A stretch of DNA of 42,442 nt from Methylibium sp. (lineage in GTDB: Bacteria; Pseudomonadota; Gammaproteobacteria; Burkholderiales; Burkholderiaceae_C): the NCBI GenBank assembly GCA_013824165.1, contig PNNH01000080.1:1-42442 (forward strand). Direction: 5' to 3'. Each line of letters starts with the position of its first letter. Position 1 is the first letter of the stretch. A program made the translations under genes and the position numbers. Positions 6,691 through 14,550 of the stretch are shown here, piece by piece. The notes below the pieces were generated by a model. It was not told the DNA's origin and searched no databases. It worked only from the letters and a program-made list of their open reading frames with translations.

Positions 6691-9465
6691 GTGAAACGTT
6701 TGAATCAACGTGCCGGCCTGATGATGGCTGTCGGACTGTCGGTCGCTTTGGCGGGTTGTTTTGGCGATTCGCCGGAATCGCTGATCGCGTCGGCCAAATC
6801 ACACATCGAGAAGAAGGACAGCAAGGCTGCCGTCATCCAACTCAAGAATGCCTTGCAGAAGAACGCCTCGTCGGCCGAAGCGCGCTTTCTGCTCGGCAAG
6901 CTTTTGCTTGAGGGGGGCGATGTCAACGGCGCCGCCATCGAACTGGGCAAGGCCAAGGAGCTGAACTACGACAGCCAGCAACTCGCCCCATTGCTCGCCA
7001 GGGTCTTGCTCCTCCAGCGCCAGCCAGAGAAGGTGCTGGCCGAGTACGCTGAGACAACGCTGAGCGATCCCAAGCAGCAGGCTGATTTGAAGCTCACTCT
7101 GGCGGGGGCCTATCTGGCGACCGGCAAGGCCGACAAGGGGCGCGAGAGCGTTGATCTGGCGCTCAAGGCGGACCCCAACTTCTCTCAGGCGCAGCTGCTG
7201 GATGTGCGCCTGCGGGCATCGCAGGGGCGTGTCGAAGATGCTCTGGCGACCTTGGACGGGGTCTTGGCGAAGAAGCCGGACTTCAGCCAGGGTTGGCAGT
7301 TGAAGGGCGACCTGCTGGGGGGGGCGCTGAATCGCCCGGATGACGCGCTGGCCGCCTACCGTGAGGCACTCAAACACGACGCCAAGAACATCGGTGCGCT
7401 GTCGGGCCTGTTCCTGTTGAATCTCGCCAAGCCCGACAACGACGCCGCGCAGGACGCCTTGGGCAAGTTGCAGGCCATTGCGCCGAATCTGCCACAGGTG
7501 CGCTACTTTGCAACGCGTCTGGCCCTGCAGCGCAACGACCTCACTGTTGCAAACGAGCAGGCACAGGCCTTGTTGAAGTTGGCGCCGAAAAATCCCAACG
7601 TGTTGCAGATTGCAGGTGCGGTTGCATATCGACGCAATGAGCTGGTCCAGGCGGAGACCTACCTGCGCCAAGCCCTTCAGGCGGCACCGAACTCTCTGCC
7701 GGCCAAGTTGACCCTGGCCCGAACCTATCTGCGCAGCGGTGAAGCGAAAAAGGCTCAGGCGATGCTGCAGGACCTGGCGGAAGGCAAGGAACCGAATGCC
7801 CAGGCGCTGTCCATACTGGCAGAGGCGGCGCTTCAGCAGGGCGATGCGAAGCTGGCGGAAAGCTACTTCGCACGGGCCGTCAAGCTCAATCCCAATGACT
7901 CACGCAGCCGTACTGCGCTCGCGATGGCGACCATCGGCAAGGGGCAGAGCGAGCAAGGGATGGACGAGTTGCGCGCCATCGCTGTGTCAGACGAGAGCGT
8001 GTTGGCTGATATGGCCCTGATCAGCACCCTGGTGCGGAAGAAGGAGTTTGACCAGGCGCTGAAGGCTGTTGACGCGATCGAGCGTAAACAATCTGGCCAG
8101 CCGACTGCGGCTGCTCTGCGCGGCCGTATTGAATTGCTGCGCGGAAACACCGCAAAGGCGCGCGAGGGCTTTGAGGCGGCGCTGAAGGTCTCGCCTGCCT
8201 ACCTGCCTGCGCTCACCTCGTTGGCAGCCCTGGACATGGCGGCCAAGAAGCCGGAGGACGCGGTGCGTCGGTTTGAAGCGGTCGTCGAAAAGACGCCGCA
8301 GAACGTGGCAGCTCAGGTGGCCTTGATCGGCCTGCGCACGCAACTGGGTGCGAAGCCCGAGGAATTGGCTGAGCGCCTGAGCAAGGCGATCAAGCAGAAC
8401 CCGCAAGCGCCTCAGCTGCGGTTGGCGCTGATCCGGCTGAAGCTCGATCAGAAAGATGCGAAGCAGGCGTTGGCGAGTGCTCAGGAAGCTGTTGCAGCGA
8501 TTCCTGACAATGTGGACCTCTTGGGCGCATTGAGCCAGGCTCAGCTGGCGGCGGGTGATTACAACCAGGCCATGACTGCCGCGAACAAGGCTGTCTCGAT
8601 CCAGCCCGATTCGCCGACGCCGCTGTTGCGCTTGTCTGAGCTGCAGGTCTCACGCAAGGATTACGACGGTGCGGCGCAGACGCTCAGGCGTGTGATCGCG
8701 TTGAAGCCCGACTTGCAGCAGGCCTATCCGATGCTGATTGCCGTGCTCCGCGAATCGAACAAGCCGGCTGAGGTCAAGGCCGTGCTGCGGTCGATGCAGT
8801 CGCAGTTCCCGAAGTCCTCTGCGCCGTATGCTCTTGAGGGTGACATCGAGTACGCCGACAAGAAGTGGGTCGCAGCGGTCGATGCCTACCGTAAGGGGCT
8901 GGAGCGTGAGAGCGACGCGACGCTGGCCATCAAGATCCAGATGGCATTGCGTGCAGACGGCAAGGCGGACGAGGCCAAGCGTCATGAAGCGCAATGGCTG
9001 GCTCGTAATCCCAAGGACCCGGCCTTCGTGTTCTTCCAAGCTGACCAGGCCCTGGCCCAGGGCAACCAGGCGGTGGCGCTGGAGCGCTATCAGACGGTGC
9101 TGAAGCTTCAGCCCGACCATCCGGTCGCCATCAACAACATCGCATGGCTGCTTCATAAGTCCGGCAAGCCGGGTGCGCTGGAGTTTGCCCAACGTGCCAA
9201 TGAACTGCGGCCAAAGCATCCTGCCTTCATGGACACACTGTCCGAGATCCTGGCTGCCAACGGGCAGATGGACAAGGCTCTGAGCCTGCAGCAGGAGGCG
9301 GTGGCGCTAGAGCCGGGATTCCATGCCCATCGACTGCACCTTGCCGAACTCTACGTGCGCGCTGGAAAGAAGGCTGAGGCTGCGGAGGAGCTCAAGCAAC
9401 TGGCTGCGCTGGGTGACAAGTTCCCGCGTCAGGACGAAGTCAAGCGACTCCAGGCCAAGCTGTAG
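6691..9465 (+). CDS. prsT: PEP-CTERM system TPR-repeat lipoprotein PrsT
   Basis: A 924-residue protein built almost wholly of tetratricopeptide repeats (Trp-free A-x-LG-xA type helices repeating about every 34 residues). It belongs to the family co-inherited with exosortase/PEP-CTERM systems. The N-terminus is a lipoprotein signal peptide with lipobox LAGC, so it is predicted to be anchored to an outer-envelope membrane facing the periplasm. It starts at GTG 6691, with GGGAGAG 3 nt before it. Only 27 nt separate it from prsR. In related polysaccharide systems such TPR lipoproteins scaffold export or modification machines; that role is inferred here. No catalytic motif is visible. Confidence 0.92.
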   Translation: MKRLNQRAGLMMAVGLSVALAGCFGDSPESLIASAKSHIEKKDSKAAVIQLKNALQKNASSAEARFLLGKLLLEGGDVNGAAIELGKAKELNYDSQQLAPLLARVLLLQRQPEKVLAEYAETTLSDPKQQADLKLTLAGAYLATGKADKGRESVDLALKADPNFSQAQLLDVRLRASQGRVEDALATLDGVLAKKPDFSQGWQLKGDLLGGALNRPDDALAAYREALKHDAKNIGALSGLFLLNLAKPDNDAAQDALGKLQAIAPNLPQVRYFATRLALQRNDLTVANEQAQALLKLAPKNPNVLQIAGAVAYRRNELVQAETYLRQALQAAPNSLPAKLTLARTYLRSGEAKKAQAMLQDLAEGKEPNAQALSILAEAALQQGDAKLAESYFARAVKLNPNDSRSRTALAMATIGKGQSEQGMDELRAIAVSDESVLADMALISTLVRKKEFDQALKAVDAIERKQSGQPTAAALRGRIELLRGNTAKAREGFEAALKVSPAYLPALTSLAALDMAAKKPEDAVRRFEAVVEKTPQNVAAQVALIGLRTQLGAKPEELAERLSKAIKQNPQAPQLRLALIRLKLDQKDAKQALASAQEAVAAIPDNVDLLGALSQAQLAAGDYNQAMTAANKAVSIQPDSPTPLLRLSELQVSRKDYDGAAQTLRRVIALKPDLQQAYPMLIAVLRESNKPAEVKAVLRSMQSQFPKSSAPYALEGDIEYADKKWVAAVDAYRKGLERESDATLAIKIQMALRADGKADEAKRHEAQWLARNPKDPAFVFFQADQALAQGNQAVALERYQTVLKLQPDHPVAINNIAWLLHKSGKPGALEFAQRANELRPKHPAFMDTLSEILAANGQMDKALSLQQEAVALEPGFHAHRLHLAELYVRAGKKAEAAEELKQLAALGDKFPRQDEVKRLQAKL

Positions 9466-9526
9466 CCATTGGCTCCACTACGGCTTGTTACGGGACCATG
9501 CCTCTGCTAGCCTAAGAAGACGCCCG

Positions 9527-9552
9527 GGCGCAGGCAGGTCCTGCCTGTCGCC
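9527..9552 (+). other. Strong hairpin between prsT and the acyltransferase gene
   Basis: GGCG-CAGGCAG (9527-9537) pairs with CTGCCTG-(T)-CGCC (9541-9552) around a 3-nt GTC loop, with one bulged T. It ends right before an ATG (9553), which makes that codon an unlikely start. No T-run follows. It may tune expression between PrsT and the acyltransferase. Confidence 0.55.
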
Positions 9553-9576
9553 ATGTGCTCTTTACGCAGACGAGGT

Positions 9577-10887
9577 ATGACCCACATCCGGCGCTCAAGT
9601 TTCAGGAAGAAATTCCACCAGTGGCTGCGCGATCTGTTTGCGCATCTGCCCCAGTCCGTCCGACATCGGTTCTACCGCTCGATGGTGGATTGCGATCCTG
9701 AGCCAGACGCGCGACTGCAACTCAAGATTGCAGAGACCCGGGAAGAACTGGAGGATTGCTTTCGCATCCTTCACGATGCCTATGTCGGCAGTGGATTCAT
9801 GAAGCCCGATCCGTCGGGCATGCGCGTCACGGACTACCACGCGCTGCCGACCACGACAACCCTGTGCGCCAAGTACGACGGGCGAGTTGTCGGCACGATT
9901 TCGATGATCCGTGAAGGCGTGTTTGGCTTTCCGCTGCAGGCTGTTTTCGACCTGGAACATGTCCGTGCCAAGGGCGGGAACATCGCCGAGATTTCGGCTT
10001 TGGCGGTCCATCCGGACTTTCGCAAAACCGGGGGCGCGATCCTGTTCCCCTTGATGAAGTTCATGCACGAGTACTGCACCGAGTACTTCGACACACGGCA
10101 CTTGGTGATCGCAGTCAACCCGGATCGTATTGAGCTGTACGAGGCGCTCTTGTTCTTCCAGCGACTGCAGGAACGCACGGTCGACAACTACGACTTCGCC
10201 AATGGTGCGCCTGCCGTAGGTGCCACGCTCGACCTGAAGCATGCCTCGGAAGTCTTCAAGGCGGGCTACAAGGGCAAGGCGGCCCGCAAGAACCTTCACA
10301 AGTACTTCTTCCAAACCCGTATCGAGAACATCAAGGTTCCTAAGCGGCGTTACTTCACGACCAACGATGCGGTCATGACGCCTGCCTTGCTGGACTACTT
10401 CTTCAACCAGCGCACCCAGCGCTTCTCGGAGTTGGATGACAGGAAGAAGGCCCTGCTGTGGTCGATCTACAGCATGGTCGAGTACCGACGTGTGTTGCCC
10501 ATGCTCAGCGATGCCAGCTCAGAGTCAGGGGGCGGCCCCGCACAGCACCCGCTGCGGCAGCATCAGCGGCACTCGATCCGTTGTCCGGGGGAGATCACGA
10601 TCACTGGGCCATCTGGTACTCAGGCCTTCAGGCTGCAGGTGATCGAGATCTCGCTTTTGGGCTTCCAGGCAGAGTGTCAACTCGACCTGCCGGTGGGGTC
10701 GGTGGGTGAGGCCGTGATCGCACTCGGTGAAGCTGAGCGCGCGCATGTGCACGCTACCGCCGTGCGCCGCAAGGAGAGCGAGGGCAGCACCTTCGTCGGC
10801 TTCCGTCTCGAAGAACCTGATCGGGTCTGGCGCGAGTGCGTTGCAGCGCTCGAAACCGGGCTGACGGCATCGGACCTGGCCCGATGA
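9577..10887 (+). CDS. PEP-CTERM/exosortase-associated acyltransferase (FeeM-like) fused to a PilZ domain
   Basis: The 436-residue protein has two parts. Residues about 40-260 resemble the N-acyl amino acid synthase/autoinducer-synthase fold (GNAT-like) found in exosortase-associated acyltransferases; landmarks are GTISMIREG, EISALAVHPDFRK and YEALLFFQRL. Residues about 325-425 form a PilZ domain. Its arginine motif RxxxR occurs twice in overlap (R327-R331 and R331-R335). About 25 residues later comes E357-I-S359-L-L-G362, which matches [D/N]xSxxG except for Glu in the first place. PilZ domains bind cyclic di-GMP, so acyl transfer may be controlled by that messenger. Substrate and product are unknown. 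The start is uncertain: ATG 9577 is preceded by GAGG only 1 nt away, and the in-frame ATG at 9553 abuts a hairpin. The stop overlaps the next gene by 4 bp. Confidence 0.8.
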   Translation: MTHIRRSSFRKKFHQWLRDLFAHLPQSVRHRFYRSMVDCDPEPDARLQLKIAETREELEDCFRILHDAYVGSGFMKPDPSGMRVTDYHALPTTTTLCAKYDGRVVGTISMIREGVFGFPLQAVFDLEHVRAKGGNIAEISALAVHPDFRKTGGAILFPLMKFMHEYCTEYFDTRHLVIAVNPDRIELYEALLFFQRLQERTVDNYDFANGAPAVGATLDLKHASEVFKAGYKGKAARKNLHKYFFQTRIENIKVPKRRYFTTNDAVMTPALLDYFFNQRTQRFSELDDRKKALLWSIYSMVEYRRVLPMLSDASSESGGGPAQHPLRQHQRHSIRCPGEITITGPSGTQAFRLQVIEISLLGFQAECQLDLPVGSVGEAVIALGEAERAHVHATAVRRKESEGSTFVGFRLEEPDRVWRECVAALETGLTASDLAR

Positions 10888-11648
10888 AGCGTCGATCCCT
10901 GTTGCTCGCCAGCGCTACTGCGTACGTCATTCCTGGCGCCGCTCGCGCTGCGGACTATGTGCGCTTGATTGAGCGCAGCAAGCCCTCGGTCCTGCTGGTG
11001 GGTACTTTCGGTGAAACCGATAGCCCGAGGTTCGGCTTCAGTGGGACCGGCTTTGTGGTTGGCGATGGCAATCTGGCTGTGACCAACGCCCATGTCCTGC
11101 CGCCACCCGCTCGCCTCGACGGCTCGGACCGTCGGGTGGTGGTTCAAGTGCCCTCGGGCCGCGGTCAGTGGAGCATGCGCGCCTGTTCTGTCCTGACTGT
11201 GGATCGGTCGCGTGATCTGGCCTTGCTGCGTTTCGACGGCCCGCCAGCGCCAGCGCTGGCACTGGCGCCAGCCGATGAGGTGCGTGAGGGCTTGCAGATT
11301 GCGTTCATGGGCTTTCCGATCGGCAATGCGCTTGGCTTTGCGCCTGTCACGCACCGAGGCATGATCTCTTCCATCGTGCCGGTCGCTCAGCCCCAGGCCG
11401 GGGCGCAAGGACTCAATGAGGCGTCGATCCGCCGACTGCGTGAGGGCAGCTTTGAAGTGCTCCAGCTTGATGGGACGGCCTACCCGGGCAACAGCGGGGG
11501 ACCAGTGTTCGATGTCGCGACCGGTCGAGTCGTCGGCGTCATCAATATGGTCTTGGTCAAGGGTAGCAAGGAGTCGGCCCTGACGCATCCAAGCGGCATC
11601 AGCTACGCCATCCCGAGCGCGGCAGTCGCGCGCCTGCTCCAACCCTGA
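10884..11648 (+). CDS. Exported trypsin-like serine protease
   Basis: A 254-residue S1-type (trypsin/HtrA-like) protease without a PDZ domain. The catalytic triad is visible: H70 in TNAHVLP, D111 in SRDLALLRF and S204 in YPGNSGGPVFD. The N-terminus is a signal peptide with a double arginine (MKRRSLLLASA, cleavage probably after ARA near residue 22), so it should act in the periplasm or outside. The start was chosen at 10884, where ATG overlaps the stop of the acyltransferase gene (ATGA). This coupling ties it to the PEP-CTERM block. A role in processing surface proteins or quality control of exported PEP-CTERM proteins is inference. The 240 nt after the stop hold the control region of the next operon. 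Confidence 0.85.
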   Translation: MKRRSLLLASATAYVIPGAARAADYVRLIERSKPSVLLVGTFGETDSPRFGFSGTGFVVGDGNLAVTNAHVLPPPARLDGSDRRVVVQVPSGRGQWSMRACSVLTVDRSRDLALLRFDGPPAPALALAPADEVREGLQIAFMGFPIGNALGFAPVTHRGMISSIVPVAQPQAGAQGLNEASIRRLREGSFEVLQLDGTAYPGNSGGPVFDVATGRVVGVINMVLVKGSKESALTHPSGISYAIPSAAVARLLQP

Positions 11649-11750
11649 GTAGCGAGCCGCTGAGTCTGGGCATGAATGCGGCTTAACCCGCCTTGCGCAG
11701 CAGCACGAAGCGACGCCGGTTCAGGCGGCAATACCCGCATGAATACTGGG

Positions 11751-11766
11751 GCGCAAACGTTTAGCG
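11751..11766. promoter_or_regulatory. PurR/LacI-type operator-like sequence
   Basis: GCGCAAACGTTTAGCG contains the perfect core palindrome AAACGTTT. It shares the 11-base run CGCAAACGTTT with the E. coli PurR operator consensus. It lies upstream of a purine/pyrimidine nucleoside uptake operon, which makes a purine- or nucleoside-sensing LacI-family regulator plausible. No regulator gene is in the window. Confidence 0.5.
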
Positions 11767-11799
11767 TTTTCCATAGCCAGACATTACACTGCGGCTTCC

Positions 11800-11805
11800 T
11801 ACAAT
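11800..11805 (+). promoter_or_regulatory. Candidate -10 box (TACAAT) of the nucleoside operon
   Basis: TACAAT has one mismatch to TATAAT. A convincing -35 is not seen; CCAGAC lies 17 bp upstream. A start near 11812 would give a leader of about 78 nt and place the operator-like site about 50 bp upstream of it. Confidence 0.35.
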
Positions 11806-11889
11806 GCGCTGTGCAGCTTCAGGACGTTTCGTCGTGGCGCCGCTAGCCGAGTCAGCATCTCAGTCCTAACCAGCCTTGATGGGTACGCC

Positions 11890-12876
11890 ATGAAGCTTGC
11901 TTTTACCAAATTCGCCCAAGCCGCCGTCGCGGCAGTCCTGTTCGGTGCGGCCGCCACGACGGCTGCTCAGCCAGCCATCATCTATGACATGGGTGGCAAG
12001 TTCGACAAGTCCTTCAATGAGGCTGCCTATCGTGGCATCGAGCGCTGGAAGCAGGAGACAGGCAAGAACTACCTCGAATTCGAGATCAGCAACGACACCC
12101 AGCGTGTCCAAGCGATTCGTCGGATGGCGGAGCGCGGCGCCAACCCCATCATCTCGATCGGATTCGCCCAGGGCTCGGCCTTGGATCAGGTGTCCAAGGA
12201 GTTCCCCAAGTCCAATTTCGCCATCATCGACATGGTGGTGAACCAGCCCAATGTGCAGTCAGTGGTGTTCAAGGAGCACGAGGGCAGTTTCCTGGTCGGT
12301 GCCATGGCTTCGCTGGCCAGCAAGAGCGGCAAGGTCGGCTTCATCGGCGGCATGGACATTCCCTTGATCCGCAAGTTCCAGTGCGGCTTCGAGCAAGGCG
12401 CTAAGGCGGCCAACCCCAAGGCCGAGGTGTCATCCAATATGACTGGCACGACGGCCAGCGCCTGGAACGACCCGACCCGCGGGGGCGAGCTGGCCAAGGC
12501 CCAGTTTTCCAAGGGCGTTGACGTGATCTTTGCTGCCGCTGGCGGCACCGGTGCTGGCGTCTATCAGGCCGCCAAGGACGGCGGCAAGCTGGCCATCGGC
12601 GTGGACAGCAACCAGAACCACATGCAGCCCGGCACCATGCTGACCTCCATGGTCAAGCGCGTCGACGTGGCCGTGTACAACGTGCTGAAGAGCTACAAGC
12701 CCGGCATGAGCGTGCTGGGCCTGAAGGAGGGCGGCGTCGACTTCGCGATGGACCAGCACAACGCCAAGCTGGTGACGCCAGCGATCAAGGCCAAGGCGGA
12801 CGCCTACAAGGCCGACATCATCGCCGGCAAGATCAAGGTGGCGGACTACATGGCAGACAACGCCTGCAAGTATTGA
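11890..12876 (+). CDS. BMP-family nucleoside-binding protein of an ABC transporter
   Basis: Periplasmic substrate-binding protein of the basic membrane protein (BMP/TmpC/PnrA) family, 328 residues. It has a cleavable signal peptide (cleavage near TTAAQ-PAII). No lipobox cysteine is present, so it is soluble and not a lipoprotein. Family marks are YDMGGKFDKSFNEAAYRG at the mature N-terminus, IGFAQGSALDQV, VGFIGGMDIPLIRKFQCGFE and GVDSNQNHMQPGTMLTSMVKR. BMP proteins with this transporter type bind purine nucleosides. The salvage genes that follow (cdd, PNP, deoC, deoA) agree with nucleoside import. It is the first gene of the operon. No strong ribosome site is visible before the ATG. Confidence 0.9.
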   Translation: MKLAFTKFAQAAVAAVLFGAAATTAAQPAIIYDMGGKFDKSFNEAAYRGIERWKQETGKNYLEFEISNDTQRVQAIRRMAERGANPIISIGFAQGSALDQVSKEFPKSNFAIIDMVVNQPNVQSVVFKEHEGSFLVGAMASLASKSGKVGFIGGMDIPLIRKFQCGFEQGAKAANPKAEVSSNMTGTTASAWNDPTRGGELAKAQFSKGVDVIFAAAGGTGAGVYQAAKDGGKLAIGVDSNQNHMQPGTMLTSMVKRVDVAVYNVLKSYKPGMSVLGLKEGGVDFAMDQHNAKLVTPAIKAKADAYKADIIAGKIKVADYMADNACKY

Positions 12877-12886
12877 GTGAGCGAAT

Positions 12887-12929
12887 CTGGGGGCAGGGCC
12901 GCCGGCACAGCCGGGGCCGCTGCCCCCAG
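12887..12929 (+). other. Long intercistronic hairpin in the nucleoside operon
   Basis: CTGGGGGCAG (12887-12896) pairs perfectly with CTGCCCCCAG (12920-12929). Inside it, GGCC/GGCC and CCGG/CCGG pairs continue the stem around a CACAG loop, with single bulges at 12901 and 12919. No T-run follows. Such a structure between a binding-protein gene and its transporter genes could stabilise the upstream message and keep the binding protein in excess. Confidence 0.65.
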
Positions 12930-12957
12930 TCATTTCTGGCCTCCAGCTACCCTCGGC

Positions 12958-14550
12958 ATGACAGCAACGAACCCGGCCGCGAGCCCCGCTACTCCAGCGG
13001 TGCGCCTGTGCGGAATCAGCAAGCGCTTCGGTGCCGTGCAGGCCAATCGCGATGTCACGTTTGCCGTGGCAGCCTCGACCGTGCATGGTCTTGTGGGCGA
13101 GAACGGCGCCGGCAAAAGCACCTTGATGGCTATCCTCTATGGCTACTACCAGGCCGATGCTGGACACATCGAGATGGCCGGGCACGAGGTGGCCATTGCC
13201 AATTCCCAGCAGGCCATCGCGCTGGGCATCGGCATGGTTCACCAGCACTTCATGCTGGTGGAAACCTTGTCCTGCCTGGACAACGTGATGCTGGGAGCCG
13301 AGCCTGGTTTCTTCCTGAGTCGAGCCAAGCGGCAAGTCAAGGCCCAGCTTGAGACCTTGATGGCCGAAACGGGTCTGCATGTCAGCCTGGAGGCGAAGGT
13401 ATCCGATCTGCCCGTCGGTGAATTGCAGCGCCTGGAGATTCTGAAGGCGCTGTATCGCGGGGCCAGGCTGCTGATCCTTGACGAGCCTACGGCCGTACTG
13501 ACACCCCAGGAAACGCAGCAGCTGTTTGAAACCTTGCGACGACTCAAGGCGCGCGGCACGACCATCATCCTCATCACGCACAAGCTCAAAGAGGTGATGG
13601 CCTTGTGCGATGAGGTCACGGTGATGCGTGCGGGTCAGGTCGTCCACCATTGCGCAATCAGCGAGACCAGCGAGGAAGGCCTGGCTGAGGCCATGGTGGG
13701 GCGCAAGGTCAACCTGGGACGCGTTGCAGGCGAGGCGCCGGTTGGCGAATCGCTGCGCCTGCATGCCCAGGGCGTAAGCTTGCGCAGCGCGCAGGGCGTG
13801 AACCTGCTGTCGGAGGTCGAGGTTCGCCTCCACGCAGGTGAAATTGTCGGCGTCGCCGGTGTGTCCGGTAACGGGCAGAGCGAACTGCTGGAAGTGCTGG
13901 CAGGCATGGCGGCCCCGACGGCGGGGCGGCTGCGGTTGGGCGACGCCGATTTCTCTGCCGAGGCCTGGCTGGACCCGTCCCGCGCGCGCGACTTGAAACT
14001 GGCCCATGTGCCCGAGGACAGGCAGGTCTGCGGCATGGTCATGAGTTTCCCGGCCTGGGAGACCGCTGCACTGGGCTACCACGATCAAGCGCAGTACCGC
14101 GCGGCGCCGCTGGGCCTGGGCATGCGCCAGTCGCATCTGCGCGAGCAGACCGCGCAAATGATGGAACGCTTCGATGTGCGGCCGCGAAATGCGCTGCTGG
14201 GCTCGTCCAAGTTCTCCGGCGGCAATCAGCAGAAGCTGATCCTGGCGCGCGAGATCGCCCAGGCGCCCCTGGTGCTGCTGGTCGGTCAGCCCACCCGCGG
14301 CGTGGACATCGGTGCCATCGAGTTCATCCACGGCCAACTGCGCGCCTTGCGAGATGCGGGCTGTGCCGTGTTGCTGGTGAGCAGTGAGCTCGACGAAATC
14401 CTGGCTCTGGCGGACCGCGTCATCGTGATGAATGGTGGCCGCATCACCGGCGAGCTGAACATAGAACAGTGCGATGAGAAGACGCTGGGCCTGCTGATGG
14501 CCGCTCAGGCGCCAGGCAAACAAGAAACAGTGGGAGTGTCCGAGCAATGA
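12958..14550 (+). CDS. Nucleoside ABC transporter ATP-binding protein (two ABC domains)
   Basis: A 530-residue cytoplasmic ATPase with two tandem ABC domains, of the sugar/nucleoside RbsA/YufO type. Domain 1 has Walker A GENGAGKST, the Q-loop in GMVHQHFML, signature LPVGELQR and Walker B LLILDEPTAVLTPQE. Domain 2 has a degenerate Walker A (GVSGNGQSE), signature FSGGNQQK and Walker B ending VGQPTRGVD in place of DEP. This asymmetry is normal for the family and implies one main hydrolysis site. I chose ATG 12958. An in-frame GTG at 12877 directly follows the upstream stop, but it would place the whole hairpin 12887-12929 inside the coding region and add a low-complexity stretch. The stop overlaps the permease start by 4 bp. 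Confidence 0.9.
   Translation: MTATNPAASPATPAVRLCGISKRFGAVQANRDVTFAVAASTVHGLVGENGAGKSTLMAILYGYYQADAGHIEMAGHEVAIANSQQAIALGIGMVHQHFMLVETLSCLDNVMLGAEPGFFLSRAKRQVKAQLETLMAETGLHVSLEAKVSDLPVGELQRLEILKALYRGARLLILDEPTAVLTPQETQQLFETLRRLKARGTTIILITHKLKEVMALCDEVTVMRAGQVVHHCAISETSEEGLAEAMVGRKVNLGRVAGEAPVGESLRLHAQGVSLRSAQGVNLLSEVEVRLHAGEIVGVAGVSGNGQSELLEVLAGMAAPTAGRLRLGDADFSAEAWLDPSRARDLKLAHVPEDRQVCGMVMSFPAWETAALGYHDQAQYRAAPLGLGMRQSHLREQTAQMMERFDVRPRNALLGSSKFSGGNQQKLILAREIAQAPLVLLVGQPTRGVDIGAIEFIHGQLRALRDAGCAVLLVSSELDEILALADRVIVMNGGRITGELNIEQCDEKTLGLLMAAQAPGKQETVGVSEQ

Noticed and set aside
9553-9576. ATG 9553 as the start of the acyltransferase
   Set aside because: It directly follows a strong hairpin and lacks a ribosome site. 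ATG 9577 was preferred, though its own site is also poor, so the choice stays open.
12877-12957. GTG start for the ABC ATPase directly after the binding-protein stop
   Set aside because: It would encode a low-complexity Gly/Ala stretch across the long hairpin, and family similarity begins after ATG 12958.
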